This document shows, piece by piece, positions 37,101 through 64,000 of a stretch of 64,000 nt of DNA. The stretch's first letter is position 1. Each line of letters starts with the position of its first letter. Under the pieces are notes generated by a model. The model did not search any database. It saw only the letters and a program-made list of their open reading frames with translations, and was not told where the DNA came from. Where the stretch lies: contig NMRA01000039.1 in NCBI GenBank assembly GCA_002633005.1, positions 1,243,095-1,307,094 of the forward strand, in the 5' to 3' direction. Source of the DNA: Phoronis australis. Its lineage: Eukaryota; Phoronida; Phoronidae. The translations under genes were made by a program, and so were the position numbers.

Positions 37101-37203
37101 GAACTAAGCGATAATTCAAGAATTTTCAAGGTCACGAGGAAAACGGCAGTGTTACCTGCAGGATGTGGATAGCGCTTTGCGATGGTAGCAGGATTGAAGT
37201 CAT
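34184..37203 (-). CDS. Sp5: Sp5-type zinc-finger transcription factor, two exons, complete
   Basis: Exon 1 is 37156-37203 (16 codons, [16 protein letters not shown], donor CTGCAG/gtaaca). Exon 2 is 34184-35068 (acceptor tttatttcag). The phase-0 join gives 310 residues. Sp factors are nuclear activators or repressors that bind GC/GT boxes. Visible features are an SP/CSRFG segment at about residues 36-43, a proline/serine-rich middle, and a Buttonhead box [12 protein letters not shown] at 176-187. Three C2H2 fingers follow at about 202-224, 232-254 and 262-282. Finger 2 ([20 protein letters not shown]) and the [11 protein letters not shown] box match Sp5 rather than Sp1-4 or Sp6-9. The DNA-contacting [16 protein letters not shown] and RSDHLSKH residues are intact. 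An acidic tail (about 289-297) follows, which is unlike vertebrate Sp5. The tiny first exon and the position of the single intron also agree with Sp5. The intron holds a family-2 MITE. Confidence 0.92.
36415..36674. mobile_element. MITE family 2, copy b, in the Sp5 intron
   Basis: The ends GATGCACGCACCCATAGG and the inverted GCTGGGTGCGCGCATGA enclose poly-G, GAACGAGCCCCCCATTTGGCG and AAAATTCGAGCCCCGC blocks shared with 3316-3557. Confidence 0.7.
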
Positions 37204-37390
37204 CGTACACGATGGCTGTTTTGCAAAACCAGTCTCAATACTCAACAAAGCTTCAGAATTCTTCCGTCTATGAGAGATGTTGCGCCATTCCGTTCCAAGA
37301 CGGGAGTTGGTTCTCATCTGAGCACCACACCAAGAAAACCAAAGGAATATTTTTGCTGCCAGACACGAATATCAAAAGACACCGCCTCCC

Positions 37391-37682
37391 AATCAAAGCT
37401 TATAAAGGGCCTTTAATGATACCGCAATCCAATCATCGCAAGCCAGCGGGCCATTTGAAAGGAAATTAAAGCCCTTCTGTTCGCACGGGCTTCAGTTTAT
37501 GTTTGTTATTGTTGATAATGATGTGATTATGCTCGGTTATAAGGGGCCGTCCGGGGAGGGAAACTAATCAACACACACATACATGAATAATTGGATTTTA
37601 AAGATCAAAGGCGCCGACAATCAACTTTTGACTCCGTCATTGGTTAGGCGGGTCACGTGACACCGAGCTCATGCAGATCAAG
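37391..37682 (-). promoter_or_regulatory. TCF/LEF-type motifs upstream of Sp5
   Basis: AATCAAAG at 37391-37398 and AGATCAAAG at 37602-37610 (CTTTGATT and CTTTGATCT on the gene strand) match the TCF/LEF core. A weaker AGATCAAGG is at 37675-37683. On the gene strand TTTATAAG directly follows the first motif at about 200 bp upstream of the ATG. Sp5 is a known direct Wnt/beta-catenin target in vertebrates, so these sites make sense, but the binding is inferred. Confidence 0.45.
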
Positions 37683-37683
37683 G

Positions 37684-40600
37684 CTTCACAAAACGGTGGG
37701 TCGACTTTGTAGGCTAATTTCGTGCCTCTGATAACTTCTATTGAGCGAAAGATAAAGTAAGCCGAACGCGACGGGAAATCGTTGGATTTTAATCAGTTTC
37801 ACATTCGCAAACTCGCTTTTTCCTGGGAACTGCTCTGGCCAGACGTAAACATATCACAAGTATGTGTTAGTTCGTCTTCGAATACGCGGCCGAAAGAACC
37901 AAATTCAGCAGACGAATGATTTTAGCGTGCGAACGCTGAAACGGAGCATAATTTTAGAATAGGGGTATATCAGTTTTTCGAGACGACAACCCACTCATTT
38001 TCTTGAATTTCCGCTAATCATGTACAAATCGTCCACAAGAAAAACCAATTATTTCACATTTATTTATTTATAACTTCGAGAAAGGATTTACACAAAAATT
38101 CTTTATTAATAATCCCAGTAGCAGATTTAAGGAGGTGGGCAAGGGGCCATGGCCCACCCGATATTCCATTTGGCAGTTCGTGGGTGCAAATGTCTGACGC
38201 ATACTTTGCCCTGACCCCTTAACTCAAAATCCTGGATCCGCCCCTGAGTCCTGGGATATTTGAGATTTCGTTCCTAATCTCTATTGACAAGTTGTCTTTC
38301 GATTTACTAAATAGGGACACCAGTGACAGTGGGACTACGTTAGATATCAACGCGAGTAAACCCATAACAATTGAAAGCAACATATTATTCCGTGGCAGTA
38401 TTTCGTTGATAATAAACGAGACGCAAAATGGCAATATTGTGATATCCCGAATCAAGCGTGGACCACATTATGACGTGAAAGTCTGCCTAGCAACCAAGAA
38501 GCCTGCTTCCATCTGTTTCATGTGTTAATTCAGATGTATCTTGCAACTCCGCGTTATGCACTAAACGACACTAGATTGTACACAGAGTTGAATGTCGAGC
38601 TCATAAAGGGTTGTAAATGTACGATTGTATGACGAACATTTACCAACAAAACTAATAAGCGCCAGTGTTGTTTCTCTGGTATTGATTATTGTGTCCGACT
38701 CGCTCTTGGCCATAATCATCAAAGGATTCCGACGGGCGAGTTCATTACCCGCAAGTGGGGTTAATTTAGCGTTGAAATTTGTGACACGAAACAACATGTC
38801 CAATTAAACACAAACTTGTCATTTTATGTTGCATCCACGAAATGCTTTCATCTTCTCTACTGAAGTAAACTTATATTCAACGGTTTTTGATTAAAAATCT
38901 ACTTCCTCACGCCAATCACCCTCGCAGTGTGTGAGCTTTGGAAACTAACCTAAATAAACAGTAAAACATACTCTGGGCGGAGATAAAATAGACTGGTGTT
39001 TGGCGTAATCGGCTCCGCCCCATCCCGCCTATAATGTTTGTTCAAGTGAAAGATCAGGTTGCCGCTCAAAAGATCAAATACATCTCCATCGTTCACGGCT
39101 GTCGTACATTACGTCACTGCGATTAGCGATTTCCGGAAAATATGTGCCGAAGATTGACGGCGGGGGGGTACTTTCCGTCTTTGCTAGCTACTTACTTGCG
39201 AGNGGGGGGGGGGGAGGGTGTCGCATTTCTGTCAAGTCGATGTGGACCTTTGCTGACAAAAAATCTGGAGGAGTAAAAAAAGAAAAAAACGTACCACCGT
39301 CGAGCCCCCCCTGGGTGCGCGCATGGAGTTCTTGGCTTGTAACGTGTTTGACTCGTTCCCACAGTCAAGTTGCATTAATGATAATAATATTGGTTGAGGC
39401 CAGTTAGAAGCAGGAAATGTGTCATGTACTGTCATGTAAAGTGGGCATTACCTTACGCATTCTGTTCTATTATGTTTGACTACTGTACCTAAAATTTGTA
39501 CCGAAATGTCGTTCATGCTCCACTCCAGTGTCGTTTTTATCGTCAACTTGCATTGCAAGGTAGGTTGAGGGACGAAGTGATGCATGATAATACCTCGCAC
39601 ATACTTGTGTGATTTTGGTTTTTCGTGTGAGCTTGGCTGCATTGCGTCTGAGAGTAACATTTCATATTGGAAGGTCAAGTTTCGTGGCCAGAAAAGCGAA
39701 ATCACACTGGTCCTCGCGAATTATCGCTATTTATTACTTTGAACTCCAGTTTAGGATTACGAGCAAATCACGTGACATCACTAGCCTTACTCGCCTCGTG
39801 AATGACTGCAGCTTAAGAACGTGTTCCCCAGACCACGATCCTGAATGCACACCTGCAAGCAAAAATGCGCAGGAAGCGTCTAACCTAAAGCCCTGACGTC
39901 ATTGGGTCTTATCGTTGTCGTTTTCTAATCAGCCAGATGTGTGTTGTCGTTTGTTTTCGGTAGTAGGCATAACATTGCGGGTTTACAAACTTTCAGTTTG
40001 AAAGTCGGACAAAATCGACATTTCTTGCATGTGGGCGGTCGAATCGGACACGTTTCCTTCGAATGTCCGATGATTTGTTATCTCCTGCATAAGCCCCGGC
40101 GGATAAAATTATGGTAAAGTTCGAGCAAATAAATAGGAATGACATATAGAAGCCACATGCTGCGAATGAAATATATATAAAAATTTATACAGGGATCAGT
40201 TTTAAAGGACTGAAAAGGTGACTCGTGTCAACAATTCACGCTGGAAAGTAAATGAATTTTCAGTTGCCGGATAAAATCGAAACATTTTCATGCAGCCCAA
40301 GTAACCAAGGATGTAAGACTAGGTTAGACTGAGATCCCTGATGCACTAGCATTGACCGACCCGAAAAGATGAACAAGTGGCAAATTAGAAGATGACTATT
40401 TTTATGGTACACATAGACAGTACCTGATTGACAAGTGCAAGCCCGATATTTATACTCGAAGAATCTCACTAATTGTATTTGTTTTGAAGATGGCTATTAG
40501 GAAAGCCGTGATTACTTTTCAAGCGTAAAGTTTTCGTGCAACATTCGACGTGTAATAAGTACATTAGCTGATTAAACAGTACTACGGGAGATAGTCCCAA

Positions 40601-40754
40601 AGCCAGATTTGCCCGGCACCGCACCCCCCGCCCTTTCAGGTGGCCGTCGCCATTTTCGAACCCGTTCGTCACATGCGGATTTTGAAGTGTATGATGGTCA
40701 AACCCAACAAAATTTTCCAAGGATGCGAGGTGAGACTCTGACTGAAGCTTTACC
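37684..40754. other. Intergenic region between Sp5 and the repeat-rich block
   Basis: Contains a family-1 MITE in reverse (38116-38246) and a partial family-2 MITE ending at 39325 with an N in poly-G at 39203. No open frame here has homology or splice support. Confidence 0.4.
38116..38246. mobile_element. MITE family 1, copy e, reverse orientation
   Basis: Begins CAGTAGCAGATTTAAGGAGG and ends AAAATCCTGGATCCGCCCCTG, the reverse complement of the family-1 left end. Confidence 0.75.
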
Positions 40755-40912
40755 GCTCCGAGTATTGTTGACTATTCCGAAAGTTCACTACTCCAAAGTT
40801 TCACTACTCCGAAGTTAATCATGGGCGGCGCACCATAGGGGGCTGCATGGGGGCACTTTTTTAGTGCTGCGCCGCCCATGAGTTTCACTACTCTGAAGGT
40901 TCACTACTGACC
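40755..40912. repeat. 17-bp tandem repeat (GTTTCACTACTCCGAA) interrupted by a MITE
   Basis: Units such as GTTGACTATTCCGAAA, GTTCACTACTCCAAA, GTTTCACTACTCCGAA, GTTTCACTACTCTGAAG and GTTCACTACTGA run through the segment. The family-3 MITE at 40821-40880 sits between units. Confidence 0.8.
40821..40880. mobile_element. MITE family 3, copy b (60 bp)
   Basis: ATGGGCGGCGCACCATAGGG at one end and the inverted GTGCTGCGCCGCCCATG at the other, with a GGGGGCTGCATGGGGGC middle. Confidence 0.8.
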
Positions 40913-41033
40913 AAATGTCTGGTAATGAGGCGGAATTGACATTTATAAAGTATTGTATTTGTGTCATTTAGTACTGGCAGGGACTGGGTAACCACGTAAC
41001 ATGTAATTTCGACTGGACCGTATGCGTGGACCC

Positions 41034-41112
41034 ATGGGCGGCGCACCATAGGGGCTGGGGGGGGGGGGGGGGGCTATAGGCCCCCACTTTTTTCAGTGCT
41101 GTGCCGCACATG
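41034..41112. mobile_element. MITE family 3, copy c (79 bp)
   Basis: Same ends as the copy at 40821-40880 (ATGGGCGGCGCACCATAGGGG and CAGTGCTGTGCCGCACATG), expanded by a long poly-G run. Confidence 0.8.
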
Positions 41113-41752
41113 GTGGTTCCGGTGCAGCGTGGGTGACGTTCACCGACTTAATTGAGGCTAGGAACCAATCTCAATTCATCATCACTGAGAACGTAGTAAA
41201 CGGGGTATCCGGGGAAAAATGCGGTCCGCCTGTGTAAGAGGTGACAGTTTGCAATAAAGACAAATTCACGCAATGGTTGAGAAATATTGTTTCAGTGAGG
41301 CAAGGCAAAGTTGATTTAACTTGACCGAACGCAGATAGGAAGTCACACTCAGCATGACGCTGTCTCTACTTTCACAGCAGAAGCAACGCTAGGATCTCGC
41401 TAGAAAAGTAAGAACTCACGAGATTTCGCGAGGCGCCGTGTATTTTCAATAAAAGCATATGATTTTGTTTAGATTTTCTCGCCGCGAGACAGCTATTGAG
41501 CTCTACGTTTAGTAGCTATGCCCACTGCGTGACATTTTATATTCGCCATATTTGCCTCATGGGAGGGGGGGGGGTTCTGTTCTTGTTTCCGAAAGAGACC
41601 CCATGAGGGCTTTCGGTTGGGGTAATTTTCGGAAATCCTGCACTTTTGCTCAGCCGTTTGGGGCGACTGATATATTTTTTTCTCGAATTTCATCCTGCAT
41701 CAAAGCTCACTGACGTATCATCAATTTCTTACAAAAGAAAATATTTGTTAGG

Positions 41753-41846
41753 TCATCCTACGACATATTCGGGTCATTCTATGACATGTTGGGTTATCCT
41801 ACGACATGTTGGGACATCCTACGACATGTTGGGTCATCCTACGACA
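41753..41846 (+). repeat. 20-bp tandem repeat (TCATCCTACGACATGTTGGG), about 4.7 copies
   Basis: Successive units differ by one to three bases. The flanking open frame (41646-42104) reads through the units and is probably an artefact. Confidence 0.9.
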
Positions 41847-42074
41847 ACTAAAGGGAAACACAGCACGCATTTTGATTTAACTTCTGGTTGTAAGTTGCAA
41901 AACGTTTTTCAAATCCGTGATTCACAGTGCAATATGCAATTTAGCTGCACGCAGATACATGTTCTTTCCGAGGATCCGAAAAAGCACGAACAAAAGAGAC
42001 GGGCATCCCCAACCGGGAGATTGGAGCCCTCCTCTAAGAATTTCGCGCAGTGGGAGCATGCCATGGTTTATGAA

Positions 42075-43762
42075 TTAAAGGAGAATGCCACCCAATTTAA
42101 TTAGTCTTTTTGCCGTCTTAATCAGTTTATATCCACATCGCCTCGCATACGGTCGACCTTACCTTGCCACGAGGTGTCGCGTTAACCTGTGAGGAAGGTG
42201 AGAAACGACGCTAGCGACGTCAGTGGTTCATATGCAGAGTGAATGCCGCTATGTTGCGGTGCATCGTTCCCGCTTGTCTGAACTAAGCAGCTGCCAGGAA
42301 AGCTGGTATATCGTTTTTTTTTTACTTCCTCGAGAGTCAGAAATGCTTAGGAAGTGGCTCATGGTAGTGAAGAATGAAATGTACGCTGTAAATAGCAAGT
42401 ATGAGGCCGTGAAACATCTCCGTGTCTGTGGCCTGCAGACGTCGACAGTGCCTCACGAATGCCGGCTTACCAAATAACTCCATACGTTCCGTTGTCTGAG
42501 CTTGTTCACGGCGCCTCTCAAGTAATTCTTCATCACTGTATTCCTGTTCGAATTGATAGCCTGTAAAACTTAACGATCCACCTGCGAAGTCGGGACTGAT
42601 GAGCTCTAGCTCGTCCTAATTCGGGATTGCGAATTGCCATGTTGGTGTTTATTACTGAGCGTTCTGTTTCAAAATGAATTATTCTCACCCTAACCAATAC
42701 TTATATAAAACTGAAACAAAGTCTGTCTCATTAGATGCAATTTGTAATGCCTTTGGAGTGTTTGTGAGTACAAATAATTTGAGAAGCCAGATAAATCACT
42801 GCGTAAACGGCTTTAGGTCAATAAAACTAATTGATGAGACACCGAGGCCGTGTGAGCTCATGCTAATTTAGTGTTTGCTGGCAGAAACTGTTGTGAAACA
42901 ACTCGATTGCCATCCCGCGGCCAGGTGTTAGGAGAATCTTTATTTAAATTTACATTACTCAAATAATGATTGTCAATGTACAACTTCTGCCCTGACGGTG
43001 CTGTGGCCAAAGCGGAACCTGAATTCGCGGCACCCGACGAGTAACTAGACTCGGCAATTTCCGCGTAGCTAATTCACCAACATAATCACGTGAACATTAC
43101 TTTAGCTCACTAGTATACTATTTTCTTGACTGGAAGTTTAGTTTCCACTGAACTTTGGCTGGTTTATGTTTGTGATGTCTGATCAGTTTCCGAGCCACTG
43201 TCTGGGATAACGACTCAATCCGGCCGGCCGCGACGCTGGGGCCTGATCGGGCTCCGAGCCACTAGCCAGGATAACAAGCGTTTTGTGTTTAGAATTCAAA
43301 AAATCACAAGTCTAAACAACACAGATCTAGTTTCTCTTGTCTGTATCTCACGGAAAATACTTCGAAATTATCTCCGAACACACCCCAAACTCATGCTACG
43401 GACCTTATTGGCCTGCCGAACTTTGTAGGCTACGGTGTGTCCAAATACCAATAAATCCGTAAGAGCGAAATAAAACAACACGTTTTTATAAGAACTCGGT
43501 GTATTTTTAAGGGGTTTACATCAAAGTTTGATGATTTATTGGTGCTAAACGATGACTTCAAGCGATAAGCTGACACCAGTAACTCGTGTTGTGAACTGCT
43601 GAACAGACTGCGCGTGAAACCGATGACGTCATTGGATAATTTCAACACCTCCGTCTGCCGTCAGGTGTCAGGTAACGCAACCGTACGTGTCGTTATGGAG
43701 TAGAACTACTCGATCTAAATTGATACAAATTTGGTTGTTTTTTGGGTGGCATGCTCCTTTAA
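42075..43762 (-). mobile_element. TTAA-flanked DNA element, right copy, inverted
   Basis: Bounded by TTAA on both sides with ends AGGAGAATGCCACCC and GGGTGGCATGCTCCT. It matches the reverse complement of 30514-32125 through most of its length. On the minus strand an ATG at 42640 (MAIRNPELGRARAHQSRL) is followed after a consensus acceptor (ttttacag) by an open segment. That segment contains YQFEQEYSDEELLERRREQ and ends near a donor at TTATTTG/gtaag. This copy keeps the frame that is broken in the left copy, so the element probably once encoded a small spliced protein of unknown type. No transposase signature is visible. Confidence 0.75.
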
Positions 43763-44137
43763 ATTCGCAATCTCATTTAAAATAGAAAGAGTGACCGTTG
43801 ATTCTGTCATCTCTGTGTCACTTTCTTTGAAATAAAAGGTTGTGCATTTTCAAAAAACCGTAAGAGTTGGAAAGACTCCATCAGCTGGGTCTCCTATATC
43901 TTTGAGAAAAACAGGTATTCGTTAAAAACAGTGATCCTCAGAGGTTCTAGGAAACCTTTGCATAACAATCTTTTGCAGACTTTCCAAGTGTGTATGAATA
44001 ACAGCACGTTTTCAAACGAGAGGTAGACGATCCATGTATGAAGAGGGGACCTCCTCACAAACTGTTCTAGCCAGGGTTCCCCGGCAAAGGATAGCCTAGC
44101 ACTGGTTGTTTACAAATGTTGAACTTCTCGCACGTTT

Positions 44138-44432
44138 CAGGGGCGGATTCAGGATTTTGAGTTAGGGGGTCCAGGGCACAGGAATAACCGCCTCATGCGC
44201 GCGCCTAGCCTAAAATGTGTGGGGTCTCGAATTTTTGGGGTTTGTGGACAATATTACTATTAAAAAAACGGGGTTTGTGCACGGCCTATGCATTTTGCAT
44301 TCGCTCCCCCCGAGCCCCCCTGGGTGCGCGCATAAATTATGCTAGTCAGCAATTCGCTCAACGAACTGCCAAATGCAATCTAGGAGAATTTTAGGGGGGG
44401 GGGGACATGGCCCCCTTGGCTAACCCCTCCCC
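44138..44432. mobile_element. MITE family 1, copy f, split by a family-2 MITE
   Basis: The left part (CAGGGGCGGATTCAGGATTTTGAGTT) and right part (CGAACTGCCAAATGCAATCTAGGAG, then ACATGGCCCCCTTGG) are family-1 blocks. They are separated by the 140 bp family-2 element at 44194-44333. Confidence 0.75.
44194..44333. mobile_element. MITE family 2, copy c, nested in family 1
   Basis: The ends CATGCGCGCGCCTAGCC and the inverted CTGGGTGCGCGCAT are clear, with GGGGTCTCGAATTTTTGGGG inside. A further family-2-like right end (CCGGTGCGCGCATGG) follows at about 44437-44452. Confidence 0.75.
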
Positions 44433-44565
44433 TAGCACCCCGGTGCGCGCATGGATTTTTAACACTTTTTCTTGCTCGGCACCAAGTTGCGTTTTTTTCC
44501 GTCAGAGGTCGCTAGGAAGACGTACGTATATTCGAATTGTGCTTTTCGCTGTTGTGTAACACAGT

Positions 44566-44660
44566 AACACACCACTTCCGTCTTTTCTTAAAATGCAGGT
44601 GTGTTTGATGTGTTGAACTATTGAACACGATGGTTTACAAATGAAGACAAGATAACGACA
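44566..44660 (+). promoter_or_regulatory. Probable YME1L promoter-proximal region with ETS site
   Basis: CACTTCCGTC (the complement holds CGGAAGT, an ETS/GABP-type site) lies about 85 bp before the YME1L ATG. Such sites are common in TATA-less promoters of nuclear-encoded mitochondrial genes. No TATA box is evident. Confidence 0.4.
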
Positions 44661-63124
<18,464 letters not shown>

Positions 63125-63235
63125 GTAAGTAACAACTAGTGCTGTATACTGTTGGCCATCATAAAATTAATGTCGACTTATGTTATTTGCAGATGCACGA
63201 CAAGTTCTTGAGAGAGGTAATGTTCTCTTTCAGAG

Positions 63236-63553
63236 GTGTACAATAAAATATTACCGATCTTGTTATATGGTTCTGAGATTTGGGGATTTCACCCAGCACA
63301 AGACATTGAAATCGTACAAAATAAATTTTGCAAATTTTTGTTGGGACTTGGTCAGCATGTCTCAAACGCTGCAGTGAGGGGAGAGCTTGGTAGAGTGACA
63401 ATGAAGGTACATCTATTATTGAGAATTGTTAAATACTGGTTAAAAATTATCAATTTGCCAAGCCATCGTTATGTTAGGGTATGCTACAATGTGCAATATG
63501 AAATGGCTGAACAAAATAAGTCTTGCTGGGCTCTAAATGTTAAACGATTGTTA
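63236..63553 (+). pseudogene. LINE reverse-transcriptase C-terminal fragment in YME1L intron 14
   Basis: The frame reads YNKILPILLYGSEIWGF, then KFCKFLLGLG and VRGELGRVTMKVHLLLRIVK. This is the conserved stretch just after the reverse-transcriptase domain of non-LTR retrotransposons (LPxLLYGxExWGF). It lacks the polymerase core, ends in stops and has no ends visible, so it is a dead fragment. The exact clade cannot be told from this piece. Confidence 0.8.
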
Positions 63554-64000
63554 TAGTCGGTGGGCCAGATTTTGTAGGGCCTCTAGAAAATGGTTTTTGT
63601 GAGTACTTTAGGGGGGCAATTTATTATGGTGTTTTTTAATTCATTTATTAGAGTGTTTTCAAAATCTAAAAAGTTCCCACATATAAAGTTGCACATTTTT
63701 GAGAAATTTGAGTTTAAAGTTACATAATAATCACCAAAGAGCTTAGTAAACTTATATTTGTAAAAACAACAGTTTTGGTGACTTTTTTGTAAAACAAGTA
63801 ATATGGTCCCATCAGTGCCATTGTATTGAACAATATTACGCTCACATTACACGTTTTACTATTGTAAATTAATTGTAAACAGTGAAATTTAAAAAACGTA
63901 AAGAGACACCTAGTGGCAAAAATGCAAACTAAGTCTGAATGTTACTAGGAAGTTATTCTGGCATTGTCAGGCAACAAAAATAACACAAAACACTTGAGAC
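63554..64000. other. Decayed sequence after the LINE fragment, still within YME1L intron 14
   Basis: All frames contain stops. The reading frame after the LINE fragment may continue as degraded ORF2, but nothing can be matched with confidence. No YME1L exon 15 is seen. Confidence 0.4.

Noticed and set aside
63193-63216. Next YME1L exon (MHDKFLRE)
   Set aside because: Splice-like borders exist, but M41 proteases need a SLLPE.D...T...L sequence after LGH; this peptide does not fit.

Overview
This is animal nuclear DNA from a draft assembly. It has spliced genes with GT/AG introns, about 40% GC by eye, short assembly gaps (runs of N) at poly-G tracts, and a heavy load of small inverted-repeat (MITE-like) elements and tRNA-derived repeats. 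The genes have clear animal orthologues (SDHAF3, Sp5, YME1L). The repeat style suggests a marine invertebrate, but I cannot fix the phylum from the sequence.

Layout from left to right. The 3'-truncated SDHAF3 assembly-factor gene is on the minus strand (coding exon 1666-1842). Gene A, on the plus strand (7099-22266), is a six-exon basic, coiled-coil-rich protein that I do not recognise. A single-exon rhodopsin-type GPCR (17519-18526, minus) lies inside gene A's 8 kb fifth intron on the opposite strand. Gene B (25088-26735, minus) is a two-exon protein with an N-myristoylation-type start and a C-terminal coiled coil, also unrecognised. Around it are repeats and two weak orphan ORFs. The two-exon transcription factor gene Sp5 (34184-37203, minus) follows, with TCF/LEF-type motifs upstream. 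From 44661 to the right edge runs YME1L (plus), the mitochondrial i-AAA protease. Fourteen exons are visible with phases that join exactly, and the gene continues past the window. A two-exon THAP zinc-finger gene (55222-56309, plus) sits inside YME1L intron 7.

The genes do not form one pathway. SDHAF3 and YME1L are both mitochondrial but sit more than 40 kb apart. Sp5 is a developmental regulator.

The space between genes is largely mobile DNA. A pair of 1.6-1.7 kb TTAA-flanked elements lies in opposite orientation (30514-32125 and 42075-43762). There are at least four families of short terminal-inverted-repeat elements, one nested in another near 44.2 kb, and several fold-back elements. A 495 bp hAT-like element, tandem repeats of 17 to 63 bp units, tRNA-derived SINE-like pieces and a broken LINE reverse-transcriptase fragment complete the set. 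I found no convincing undescribed multi-gene system. The best leads are the atypical nested GPCR, the TTAA element pair with shared unknown ORF remnants, gene A, and the nested THAP gene.
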